Below the pieces are notes generated by a model. The model was not told the DNA's origin. It did no database searches and worked only from the letters and a program-made list of their open reading frames with translations. Of a stretch of DNA of 56,200 bases, positions 8,181 through 16,000 are shown piece after piece. Every line of letters begins with the position of its first letter. The first letter of the stretch is position 1. The position numbers and the translations under genes are program-made. The stretch is from Amycolatopsis sp. (GTDB taxonomy: Bacteria; Actinomycetota; Actinomycetes; Mycobacteriales; Pseudonocardiaceae), in the NCBI RefSeq assembly GCF_025464955.1, contig NZ_JAODNM010000149.1, positions 1-56,200 on the forward strand, written 5' to 3'.

Positions 8181-8492
8181 GTGACGGACCTCTCCAGACA
8201 CAAGACCCCCGCCATCAAAGCCTGGCTGGCTCAGCATCCCCGCTTCCACATGCACTTCACCCCCACCGGGTCCTCGTGGCTCAACCAGGTCGAGCGCTTC
8301 TTCGGGTACCTCACCGACCAGAAGCTGCGCCGCGGAGTCCACAAAAGTGTTGCCGCGCTAGAGAAAGGCATCCGCGAATGGATCGCAGGCTGGAACGAGA
8401 ACCCCCAGCCGTTCGTCTGGGTCAAGACCGCCGAGGAGATCCTCCACTCCCTCGCCCGATATATCTCACGAATTTCAGACGCAGGACACTAG
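8181..8492 (+). pseudogene. IS630-type transposase, C-terminal fragment
   Basis: The frame encodes HKTPAIKAWLAQHPRFHMHF, then TPTGSSWLNQVERFFGYLTD and a helical tail. This is the end of the DDE domain of IS630-family transposases, with the final catalytic acid in the NQVERFF segment. The first roughly 250 residues, including the first two Asp, are missing, and no terminal inverted repeat is seen. The fragment ends exactly at the end of the carboxylesterase gene (8489), so the insertion or a deletion set the present gene border. Confidence 0.8.
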
Positions 8493-9991
8493 GCGTCCAG
8501 AAGAGGCAGAGGAGCGAAGTCGTGATCGGCCCACAGTCCCAGCGACGTCTTCTCGGGGTAGGGCGTGACGCTGAACGAGCTGTCGAAGAGTGCGACCATG
8601 CGTTGTTCGCGGTTGTAGGCCGGCCAGCCCGGGTCCCCGGAGCGGGCGAAAGCCGCCCACGCGGTGCGGAACTGCCGCGAGACCACTTCAGTTTCGGCGG
8701 GCGGCTCGGCGCCGAGCAGCACGTCGAGCAGGCCCCCGCGGCTGTTGCCGAACACCAACGGCACGTCCAGGCTGTGGCACGCGCCGAGCACGCCGTCCAG
8801 GCCCGGAGCCGGCCAGGTCAGCTCGTACGCGTAGGCGCGGCCGCCGCCGGTCACCTGCGCCTGGGCCAGCCGGTGGCTGGGCATCCGGAACAGCCAGTCG
8901 GAATTGACGAGCTCGTACAGACTCTCGGCGGTCGCGTCCGGGTAGGCCCGACGGTAGCGATCCGCGTCCGGCGCGAGGATCCGCAGCGCCGTCGCGGCCT
9001 CCTCGTCGGTGATCTTTCCCAGGCGGCCCTCGGTCGCCACGAACAAGCGGCACTCGTCGCGGTTGTGACCGGCGATCAGGTCGATCTCGCGGCCGGCGCC
9101 GGCGGCCAGTGCCTCGAACGGCGTGCGGGGCAGCACGTCGCCGTCGACGACAGGCGAGAACGGGATCGCGGTGTGGGCGACCGCGCCCCAGCGCCCGGCA
9201 TGCGGGAGCATCGCGGCGCTCACCGCGTCGCTCGCGCCGACGATCTCGGCCGTCGAAAGCCCGCGCAGGTCCTCGGCGGTTGGCTTGCGCCCCACGCGGG
9301 CGGCGATCTCTGCCATGATGTCGCCGGCAAGCTGCGCCGAGAAGAACGTCCCGGAGGCGCTCTGCGCGATGGCCCGGCGGAACAGGCCGGCCGCCCGGGG
9401 CATCGCCAACAGCGAGGCGACCGAGCCGCCGCCCGCCGACTGCCCGAACACCGTGACCTTGGCCGGGTCGCCGCCGAACGCGGCGATGTTCTCGCGCACC
9501 CACTCCAGCGCGGCGACCTGGTCGAGCAAGCCCCGGTTGGCCGGGGCTCCTTGCAACAACCCGAATCCGTCGACGCCGGCCCGGTAGTTGAGCGTCACCA
9601 GGACGACGCCGGCCTCGCCGGCCAGCCGTGCGCCGTTGTAGGCCGGATCCCCGGCATGCCCGAACTGGAAGGCGCCGCCGTAGATCCACACCATCACCGG
9701 GAGTGCGGCGCCGGTCTCGGGCTGCGGCGACCAGACGTTCACCGTCAGCCAGTCGTCGCCGGTCGCCCTGCCCGACGGCGGCCCGGCCAGCAGGGACAAC
9801 GGCGGCGGCGGTCCGAACGAGACAGTCTCGCGAACGCCGTCCCACGCCTTGACCGGCTGCGGCGCGGCGAACCGCAACTCGCCCACCGGCGGTTGAGCGA
9901 ACGGGATTCCGCGGAACACCGCCAGACCGTCCTCGGTGCGACCTCGCACCAGTCCGGCGGTCGTGCGGATCTCCGGGGCAACCTCGGTCAT
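8489..9991 (-). CDS. Type-B carboxylesterase / lipase
   Basis: A 500-residue serine esterase of the COesterase family, without a signal peptide. The N-terminal motif VFRGIPFAQPPVGELRF, the oxyanion hole YGGAF (residues 104-108), the nucleophile elbow GQSAGG with Ser185, the acid in HNRDE and the histidine in GACHSLDVPLVF make a complete triad. It would hydrolyse carboxylic esters of small alcohols or carbamates; the substrate is unknown. ATG 9991 follows GGAAGGAAAGC. A 20-bp palindromic element 30 bases upstream (10021-10040) recurs before the alpha/beta hydrolase gene at 10959, so the two minus-strand hydrolases may share a regulator. The 3' end touches a transposase fragment but the protein appears complete. 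Confidence 0.92.
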   Translation of the reverse strand: MTEVAPEIRTTAGLVRGRTEDGLAVFRGIPFAQPPVGELRFAAPQPVKAWDGVRETVSFGPPPPLSLLAGPPSGRATGDDWLTVNVWSPQPETGAALPVMVWIYGGAFQFGHAGDPAYNGARLAGEAGVVLVTLNYRAGVDGFGLLQGAPANRGLLDQVAALEWVRENIAAFGGDPAKVTVFGQSAGGGSVASLLAMPRAAGLFRRAIAQSASGTFFSAQLAGDIMAEIAARVGRKPTAEDLRGLSTAEIVGASDAVSAAMLPHAGRWGAVAHTAIPFSPVVDGDVLPRTPFEALAAGAGREIDLIAGHNRDECRLFVATEGRLGKITDEEAATALRILAPDADRYRRAYPDATAESLYELVNSDWLFRMPSHRLAQAQVTGGGRAYAYELTWPAPGLDGVLGACHSLDVPLVFGNSRGGLLDVLLGAEPPAETEVVSRQFRTAWAAFARSGDPGWPAYNREQRMVALFDSSFSVTPYPEKTSLGLWADHDFAPLPLLDA

Positions 9992-10020
9992 CGTCGGCTT
10001 CCTTTCCTTGCTGTTCTCGG

Positions 10021-10040
10021 TCGTTGGTCATCAACGACAG
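10021..10040. promoter_or_regulatory. Shared 20-bp palindromic element, copy 1 (before carboxylesterase)
   Basis: TCGTTGGTCATCAACGACAG contains the inverted repeat TCGTTG-N5-CAACGA. It differs at one base from the element at 10981-11000. It lies 30 bases before the esterase start codon, a position suited to repression. Confidence 0.6.
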
Positions 10041-10131
10041 TAGAAAGTCCACTTCCCGTGTTGTGCGGTCCGGGCGACCGATCCGCCCTACGTCAATTGT
10101 CTCGAAGGCGGCGGCGTCCGATCGAATGTCG

Positions 10132-10959
10132 TCATGACGGCACGTTTTGCGCGTTGCGCCACCATTCGCGGATCTGCGAATTCACCTCGTGAGGCAGTTC
10201 GATCTGCAGCCAGTGCCCGGCATTCGGCAGTACCACCGCACGAGAGTCGGAATGCCGGAACGTCGCCCGCTCGAACTCAGCGTGCGCCGGGTTCGTGTGC
10301 AGCACGAGCACAGGACATGTCCTCCTGGACAAGTAGTCGCCGGCCTGGGGCTGGTAGGCGATCTCCTCGCCGTCCCACAACGACGTGAAATCAGCATGGA
10401 GTGCGACGGCGGACAACTTCTCGATCCGGCGGTGGATCAAGGCTCGCATCCAGGCTTGATCACGCGCCGGTGAGATCATGCCCTCGATCAGGGACCACAC
10501 GGTCCGGCGGGCCTTGTCGTCGTCCCCGTCCAGCGCGGCCTCGCCGAGGGTGGTCAGCATCTGCGCCATCACCGGCCGCACGGCGTCCGGCGCTGCATAC
10601 GGGGCGTCCAACACGACAATGCCATGGGTGAGCTCGGGGTATTCGACGGCCGTGGCCGAAACGATGACCACGCCCTGCGAGTGTCCGACCAGCAGCGCGG
10701 AACCGCCTGCCACGTGGGTGATCACCGCCGCCAGGTCCGCCGCCTGCCGGCTCAGGTCAAGGGCTTGTCCGGTGGAGTCATCCACTATTCGACGGTCGTA
10801 GGCGATGACCCGGAAGTTCTCTTCCAGCAACGGCATGAGCCAAACCCAGTCCGTCCAGTCACAGGTCCAGCCGTGCACGAGCACCAGTGGCGGCCCCGAT
10901 CCGGATTCCGTGTAGAACAAGTCCGATCCGTCGACTTTCAGCTGAGGCAATGGGACCAT
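10132..10959 (-). CDS. Alpha/beta hydrolase
   Basis: A 275-residue alpha/beta-fold hydrolase. ATG 10959 was chosen because the family sequence (LKVDGSDLFYTESGSGPPLVLVHGW) starts right after it and AAAGGA precedes it; the open frame continues upstream into an unrelated PAS remnant. Motifs: oxyanion LVHGWT, nucleophile elbow VGHSQG with Ser94, and His in LPNAGHWLQIE near residue 256; the acid is probably the Asp/Glu after LVLHTNPAHAE. Related proteins include haloperoxidase-like and C-C bond hydrolases. It shares an upstream 20-bp element with the carboxylesterase gene, suggesting joint regulation. Confidence 0.88.
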   Translation of the reverse strand: MVPLPQLKVDGSDLFYTESGSGPPLVLVHGWTCDWTDWVWLMPLLEENFRVIAYDRRIVDDSTGQALDLSRQAADLAAVITHVAGGSALLVGHSQGVVIVSATAVEYPELTHGIVVLDAPYAAPDAVRPVMAQMLTTLGEAALDGDDDKARRTVWSLIEGMISPARDQAWMRALIHRRIEKLSAVALHADFTSLWDGEEIAYQPQAGDYLSRRTCPVLVLHTNPAHAEFERATFRHSDSRAVVLPNAGHWLQIELPHEVNSQIREWWRNAQNVPS

Positions 10960-10980
10960 TTCCTTTTGTTGAGGCGCACA

Positions 10981-11000
10981 TCGTTGGCCATCAACGACAG
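10981..11000. promoter_or_regulatory. Shared 20-bp palindromic element, copy 2 (before alpha/beta hydrolase)
   Basis: TCGTTGGCCATCAACGACAG is 19/20 identical to 10021-10040 and has the same TCGTTG/CAACGA arms. It lies 22 bases before the start codon at 10959. The repeat does not extend into the flanks, so it behaves as a binding site and not as a duplicated segment. Confidence 0.6.
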
Positions 11001-11296
11001 CACGAGACCGCCATGAGGCCGACAGTCGCTGCGTGCGGTAGGCGAACTCCCGGCCCGCCCACTTCGTCACCTGTTCGCTCGACCCGTCCACGAACAGCCC
11101 GACCGGGCCGGTACTGCCCGTGCACGCCAGGACGAAAGGCGCCACAGTGCCCACGATGTCGGTCTCGTCCTTGCCCGAACAACCGTGCGCCGGCCAGGTT
11201 GACCTGCACGAACCGCCCGCGGGCATCGACCAGCGCGAGCCCGTCGGGAGCGTCGTCCCACGCGGTCTTGGTTTCCCCGGCGTGCGGACCGGCCAT
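11001..11296 (-). pseudogene. PAS-domain protein fragment, frameshifted
   Basis: ATG 11296 begins MAGPHAGETKTAWDDAPDGL and continues ALVDARGRFVQVNLAGARLFG, a clear PAS start. Near 11185 a one-base shift is needed to continue GKDETDIVGTVAPFVL and then GREFAYRTQRLSA. The downstream output domain is gone; the frame runs into the promoter region of the hydrolase at 10959. The complete gene was probably a PAS-containing sensor or regulator; what followed is unknown. Confidence 0.55.
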
Positions 11297-11310
11297 CGCG
11301 GAGCCTTCTT

Positions 11311-11727
11311 TCACGCGGCGGAGCGCTCGGTGACCGTTCGGCGACGCACGCTCACCTCGGTGACGGCCGGCGGCTTGTAGGCGCCATGGTCGGTCTGCAG
11401 GCGGCGCAGCGAGTTCTCCACCTCGGTGAGGATCCACCGCCGCGAGTTGCCGCTGTGGTTGGGGCCCTCGCTCATTGGGTAGAACACCTTCGTCGCGAGC
11501 ACGACGTCGTCCCGGCGGCCTTTGATCGCCTTGCCGACGATCTCCTCAGACTCGCCGGAGGAGTACCCGTCGGCGGTGTCGACGAAGTTGATGCCCGCGT
11601 CCAGTGCCCTGTGGATGATCCGGATCGAGGCGTCGTGGTCGGGGTTTCCCATGGCCCCGAACATCATGGCGCCCAGGGCGTACGGGCTGACCTGAATTCC
11701 GGTCCGGCCGAGCGTGCGGTACTTCAT
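11311..11727 (-). pseudogene. Aldo/keto reductase with large internal deletion
   Basis: ATG 11727, after GGAGAGAAACAG, starts MKYRTLGRTGIQVSPYALGA and runs through DTADGYSS and LATKVFYP to SLRRLQTDH. At that point the barrel is cut and the frame passes directly to GAYKPPAVTEVSVRRRTV, which is the extreme C-terminus of the same family. About 190 residues, including the catalytic His and the cofactor-binding end of the barrel, are missing. The reading frame is intact (138 aa), so a truncated peptide might be made, but it cannot be an active enzyme. Confidence 0.7.
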
Positions 11728-11790
11728 CTCTGTTTCTCTCCTCGGAAAACGTTCGGTCTGCAACCTGTCGCCGACAAGCCGGTCACGCCA

Positions 11791-11995
11791 TCACCGAGCG
11801 CGGTTCGAGACACCCTCGAGGCCGTAGGCGCCGTATTCCCGCCCGATGCCCGACTGCTTGAATCCGCCGAACGGAGACACCCTGTCGTAACCGCCGTTGA
11901 TCGCCACCCGGCCCGCCTCCAGCCGCGACGCGATGGGCTCGCGCGGAGTCCGACGAGTAGACGTAGGCGTGCAGGCCGTAGTCCGTGGCGAGACA
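11791..11995 (-). pseudogene. Aldehyde dehydrogenase, C-terminal remnant
   Basis: The minus strand reads TDYGLHAYVYSSDSAR, then after a one-base shift near 11940 IASRLEAGRVAINGGYD and SPFGGFKQSGIGREYGAYGLEG, ending at TGA 11793-11791. This is the last 60 residues of the NAD(P)-dependent aldehyde dehydrogenase family (the GGFKQSGIGRE motif). The catalytic Cys/Glu part is absent. The sequence between here and 12220 has a short helical stretch (SLDKLRELLARHAVPDSATA) I cannot assign. Confidence 0.65.
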
Positions 11996-12221
11996 TCGTG
12001 GTCGTACTCGCAGATCCGCACACCATCGATGGCAGTGGCCGAATCCGGAACCGCATGCCGTGCCAGCAGTTCGCGAAGCTTGTCCAGAGACATATCAGGA
12101 TCAAAGCACGAGAACCGCACTGAATTGCCGGCGGAGAGAGGATCATGCAACGACTTGAGAGCTTTGTTCAAGCGCCTGCCGAGTGTCGCTGACGAAGCGA
12201 GCCCGGGTGCCGTCTTGTCGA

Positions 12222-12430
12222 TCAGCTCTCGGTCGGGATCTCCTTGCTCTGGGCCTGCATCTGGGCGAAGACGCCGTCGCTCTACTGGCCGGCGAAGTAC
12301 GCCTCGCGGAACGGCTCGATGGCGTCCTGCAGGCCGCGCCGTTGGAAGTCGGGGGGATAGAGGATCTTGTCCTTGAGCATGTCGGTGGACGTCGACAGGT
12401 CGATGCCCTGCGCCTTGAGCGCCGCAGGCC
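12222..12430 (-). pseudogene. Unidentified C-terminal remnant with in-frame amber stop
   Basis: Minus-strand text AALKAQGIDLSTSTDMLKDK and then ILYPPDFQRRGLQDAIEPFR reads to TAG (12284-12282) and resumes in the same frame SDGVFAQMQAQSKEIPTES before a TGA at 12224-12222. The regular, low-gap sequence around the stop indicates a once-functional gene end. I do not recognise the family. Confidence 0.4.
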
Positions 12431-12643
12431 GCGGCGTCCATCGAGGCCGGGATCGACCCAAGGAACCACAGAGGGTCAGATTTGAAGAAGCGTTGACAAA
12501 CGGTGAGGCGCGCGCATGAGGCACCTCCCAGCTTCAGTTCATGGAACTACGTCGCACCGAACCGCCAGGTGGTGTCAACACTTCCCCGTTGGCTCGATCC
12601 TCGCCGCCCTGGACTCCGCAGGGCCTCTGCTGGAGCCCTCGAG

Positions 12644-13258
12644 CCGCGCTACGACCGGGACGTCTCGCCGCTGCCGGGCGCCGCGGTCAAGATCGTCCAG
12701 CCGGGCACGGAGGACTTCGCCGCCCACGGGGAGACCGGCGAGCTCTGCACCCGCGGCTACCACGTGATGGCCGGCCATTTCGACGATCCCGGGCAGACGG
12801 CCGCCGCCATCGACGAGGACGGCTGGCTGCGCACCGGCGACCTCGCGAGCATGGACGAGCAGGGCTACTGCCGGATCGACGGCAGGCTCAAGGACCTCAT
12901 CATCCGGGGCGGCGAAAACATCTACCCGCGCGAAATCGAACAGGTGCTGTTCGGTCACCCCGATGTCGCCGAGGCCGTCGTGCTGGGCGTACCCGATCCG
13001 AGGTGGGGCGAACAAGTCGCGGCCTTCGTGAAGCTCGTCCCGGGTGCCCCCGTGGACGAGGACGCGCTGTTCGGCCATGTGCGCCGGCACCTGGCCCCGC
13101 ACAAGGCCCCGCCAGTCTGGCGCTTCGTCGACACGTTCCCGCTGACGGCGTCCGGCAAGATCCGGAAGTTCGTCCTGCGAAACCGGCTCGTGGCGGAGTC
13201 TCGGGGAGCAATAGTCGGCACTCCTGTGCCGAAAGCGGTGGCAGCAACACGCTGCTGA
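12644..13258 (+). pseudogene. Acyl-CoA synthetase (AMP-forming), C-terminal fragment
   Basis: The open frame lacks any credible start; recognisable sequence starts at RYDRDVSPLPGAAVKIVQPG. It contains the adenylation core motif GELCTRGYHVMAGH, the ATP-binding DGWLRTGDLASMDEQGY, the hinge DGRLKDLIIRGGENIYPREIE and the catalytic lysine loop LTASGKIRKF. About 200 C-terminal residues of a ~540-residue fatty-acid or aryl-CoA ligase remain; the N-terminal AMP-binding P-loop is missing. The 5' side (12485-12640) is unrelated. Confidence 0.8.
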
Positions 13259-13354
13259 TCACTCAGCGCCACGCCCTCCGCGCGGTCGGCCTGCACACCG
13301 TCGGCATCCCCCCACTCGCCGCGAGCGCCGGACACTACGGCCCGGGTAGCCCGG

Positions 13355-14053
13355 TCACCCCTGAGCGACAGCCGCGCCGCCGTTGTGCCGCTGGCGGTAG
13401 GTCGCGGAGCTGGCCTTCTCGCCGCACGCGGCCATCGCACACCAGCGGCGGGAACCGGGCCGGGACCGATCGACGAAGAACAGCGAGCAGTCGTGGCCGA
13501 TACAGGCCCGGATCCGGTGCCCGTAGCGGCCGGTGAACAGGTCGATCGCGTCCCTGGCGACGATCGCTAGGACGGAAGCGAGCGAAGCTGCTGTCGGTGG
13601 CAGCAGCGTTTCGCCGTCGAGCGCCATCGACGCCGACGGGGTGCCCATCTGCGCGGCGCGGTTGACCCGCTGGATCGCCTTACGCGGCAAGGGACGTTCG
13701 TCGACCCTAGCGCGCGTCAACGCGTGGATCGCCTCACGCAGTTCGATCACGCCCAGCACGTCTTCGGCGGAGACCGGTTCATGCACGGCGGGGAGTTCAG
13801 CCGCGCGGAGCCAGGTCGCGAACGCGGCCGGGCCGCCGATGAGCTCGCGGTCCCCCATGCCGCGTTTGGCGAGGGTGGCGACGAAGTCCAGGCACGGCGT
13901 GCCGGAGCGGAACGGGAATCCCGCCCGCCGCAGGTCCTTGGTCGCGACCAGCGGATCGAGTACCGCGCTCGCACCACCAGCTCGTCGGGTCGTCGCCGGC
14001 ACCGTCCACCCCTTGTCTTGAGAGTCACTGCCCGACTGCTGTGGGCCAACCAT
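13355..14053 (-). CDS. CGNR zinc-finger / ABATE-domain regulator
   Basis: A 232-residue protein. ATG 14053 follows GAGG by 9 bases; GTG 14068 is an alternative. The ABATE domain motif FPFRSGTPCLDFVATL is near residue 45, and the C-terminal zinc finger reads CIGHDCSLFFVD, then RRWCAMAACGEKAS. The family signature C-G-N-R is changed to C-G-E-K, but four cysteines that could bind zinc are kept. Such proteins are putative actinobacterial transcription factors. Its divergent position, 191 bp from the first gene of the sulfur operon, makes it the best local candidate for control of that operon. Confidence 0.8.
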   Translation of the reverse strand: MVGPQQSGSDSQDKGWTVPATTRRAGGASAVLDPLVATKDLRRAGFPFRSGTPCLDFVATLAKRGMGDRELIGGPAAFATWLRAAELPAVHEPVSAEDVLGVIELREAIHALTRARVDERPLPRKAIQRVNRAAQMGTPSASMALDGETLLPPTAASLASVLAIVARDAIDLFTGRYGHRIRACIGHDCSLFFVDRSRPGSRRWCAMAACGEKASSATYRQRHNGGAAVAQG

Positions 14054-14121
14054 CGATCTGTACCTCACGTGATCCGCGTTGTCCAGGCTCCTCGCTCACT
14101 ATCCCACCTCGCGTGAGGGGT

Positions 14122-14150
14122 TTGACAACTCACTTTAGCCCAGCGAGTCT
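14122..14150 (+). promoter_or_regulatory. Possible promoter of the organosulfur operon
   Basis: TTGACA at 14122-14127 is a perfect -35 hexamer; 17 bases on, GAGTCT (14145-14150) is a weak -10. A 19-codon ORF (ATG 14172 to TAA 14231) with a poor ribosome site lies in the presumed leader and may or may not be translated. Confidence 0.3.
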
Positions 14151-14244
14151 CGAATCCGTCAGGGCGGACCGATGCGCTCTGTTGCTCCCGAAGCCCCTGC
14201 ACCAGCGGGGAAACACGACCCCCGACGGTAAGAAGGACCCTCCG

Positions 14245-15000
14245 ATGACCACGAACGCCCCGCTCGCCTGGAGCGAACCGGCCGGATTGGCGGCTCGCGG
14301 CACCCTGGTCGTGCTGCCCGGCCGCGGGGAACGCCCCGGCCTGTACGAGCGCTTCGGCAGGCGGCTCGCCGCCGATGCCTACCGGGTGCACGTCGTCGAA
14401 GACCCGACCGGCGGCGACGAAGGTATCGAGGGCGTGAGCGCGCAGGTCAAATCCCTGCTCGAGGCCCACGAACGGCCGGGCCCGGCCATCCTGGCGGGCT
14501 CGGACACCGGCGCCCTCCTCGCCTTGCGGCTGGCGGCGCTCGGCTCGGTGACGGTCGACGCGCTCGTCCTCGCGGGTCTACCCGACACCACGCTGGACAC
14601 TTCGGTCGATCCGGACTCGGAAGCCGACCAACGCGCTTCCTGCCCCGGCCACCAACGGCTGCTGCGAGACAGCGGGCTCCTGACAGCGGGCGCGTTGACC
14701 CGCGAGCGGATCCCCGAGGCCCTGCGGGAGCCGCTCGACCTCGCCGCGGTCACGGTTCCCGTACTCGGCCTGCACGGCGACAACGACTTCATCAGCCCGA
14801 TCGACCGGATCCGGTCCGTCTACTCCGGACTCCCCCACGCGAAGCTGCTGACCGTCGACGACGGCAGGCACGACGTGCTCAACGCCTCGCACCACCGCAG
14901 TGTCGCCGCGAGCGTGGTGCTCTTCCTCGAGCGGCTCCGCCTGGGCTCGGACCTCCCCCTGATCGTCGGGCAGACCAGCGGTAAGGAGCAGCCGGCATGA
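14245..15000 (+). CDS. Alpha/beta hydrolase-fold protein
   Basis: A 251-residue protein; ATG 14245 follows AAGGA by 8 bases. GTLVVLPGRGERPGLYERFG is the oxyanion region, and the elbow is AGSDTGALLAL, with Ser-Asp-Thr-Gly in place of the usual G-x-S-x-G, so the nucleophile is uncertain. VTVPVLGLHGDNDFISP and DGRHDVLN supply the acid and histidine regions. It starts the organosulfur operon and overlaps the next gene by ATGA. Homologues often sit in Ssu-type operons, where they may cleave esters of the sulfur substrate or act as chaperone-like thioesterases; its exact job is unknown. Confidence 0.8.
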   Translation: MTTNAPLAWSEPAGLAARGTLVVLPGRGERPGLYERFGRRLAADAYRVHVVEDPTGGDEGIEGVSAQVKSLLEAHERPGPAILAGSDTGALLALRLAALGSVTVDALVLAGLPDTTLDTSVDPDSEADQRASCPGHQRLLRDSGLLTAGALTRERIPEALREPLDLAAVTVPVLGLHGDNDFISPIDRIRSVYSGLPHAKLLTVDDGRHDVLNASHHRSVAASVVLFLERLRLGSDLPLIVGQTSGKEQPA

Positions 15001-15990
15001 CGAGGTACGTGGTCATCGGCGCCGGCGCTGTCGGCGCCACAGTCGCCGCGGAACTGCACGAGGCCGGCCGCCGCGTGGTCCTGATCGCCCGAGGCGCTCA
15101 TCTCGACGCCCTGCGCGCACACGGTCTGCGGTACCTCCGCCCGGACGGTGAACGCCGCGTACACGTGCCCGTCGCCGGCGGACCCGACGAGGTCGAACTC
15201 GATCACCACGACATCCTCTTGCTGGCGACGAAGTCCCAAGACACTGAAGACGTCCTGCGCAGGTGGGCCTGGCGCCCGGTGAAGACCGCGGACGGCGTGC
15301 GTACCGCAGCCACTGCCCTGCCGGTGGTCACGCTGCAGAACGGGCTTGACAACGAGCGCGCGGCCCTGCGCCGCTTCGCGACCGTGTTCGGCGGGGTGGT
15401 CTGGATCGCGACGACCTACCTCGATCCGGGCGTGGTCGTTTCGCCCGCGACACCCTCGGTCGGCGCGGTGTGGCTCGGCGCCTACCCCGGCGGACAAGAC
15501 GCGCGCCTGGCCGAGATCTCCGAACACCTTCGGGCCGCGAACTTCGTCACCAGAGTCGTACCGGACATCGCCGGTTGGAAGGCGGGCAAGCTGCTCGTCA
15601 ACGTCGCGATCGCGCTCGACGCGCTCTACCCGCCCAGCGAACTGCGGTCCGTCGCCGCGAGCGCCATCCGCGCCGAAGCACGCGAAACACTCGAAGCCGC
15701 GGGGTCCTCGATCGCCGAGCTCGACCCGGGTGAGCTGGCCGAACCGTGGTGAGGCGGCCGATTCCCGGCCACGAGCGCGGCGGCAGTTCGACGTGGCAGA
15801 GCCTCACGCGGTCGTCTTCACTCGAAACCGACTACCTCTACGGCGAAATCGCGCTGCAGGCGAGACTGCTCGGCCGGACCGCGCCCTGGAACGCAGCGCT
15901 CGCCGAACGTGTCCAGCAGGCGGCCGCCGAAGGCATCGAGCCCGGCACGCTGGACGACGCCGACCTCCTGACCACCTTGCCCGAGCTGTC
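14997..15990 (+). pseudogene. Ketopantoate-reductase-family (ApbA/PanE) enzyme with C-terminal frameshift
   Basis: ATG 14997 starts RYVVIGAGAVGATVAAELHE, the NADP-binding GxGxxG. LLATKSQDT and the lysine motif WKAGKLLVNVAIAL are intact. The frame stops at TGA 15750-15752 after LAEPW. The missing tail continues in the next frame from about 15752: RPIPGHERGGSSTWQSLTR, then LETDYLYGEIALQARLLGR, which carries the conserved Ser and the catalytic-type Glu of the family. One base restores a ~325-residue enzyme. As sequenced, that tail is joined in frame to the following sulfurtransferase. In this operon it is unlikely to be the pantothenate enzyme and more likely reduces a sulfur-compound-derived keto acid (inference). 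Confidence 0.7.
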
Positions 15991-16000
15991 CCGGCGCGCG

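Noticed and set aside
8150..8195. Near-duplicate GTGACGGATCTCT / GTGACGGACCTCT as a target-site duplication of the IS630 fragment
   Set aside because: IS630-type elements duplicate only TA, and the repeats do not flank the fragment.
8150..10192. 680-codon plus-strand frame across the carboxylesterase
   Set aside because: Antisense to a well-matched esterase; Arg/Ala/Gly-rich composition without motifs.
14172..14231. Cysteine-responsive leader peptide before the sulfur operon
   Set aside because: The 19-codon ORF contains no cysteine and has a poor ribosome site, unlike known sulfur-operon leader peptides.
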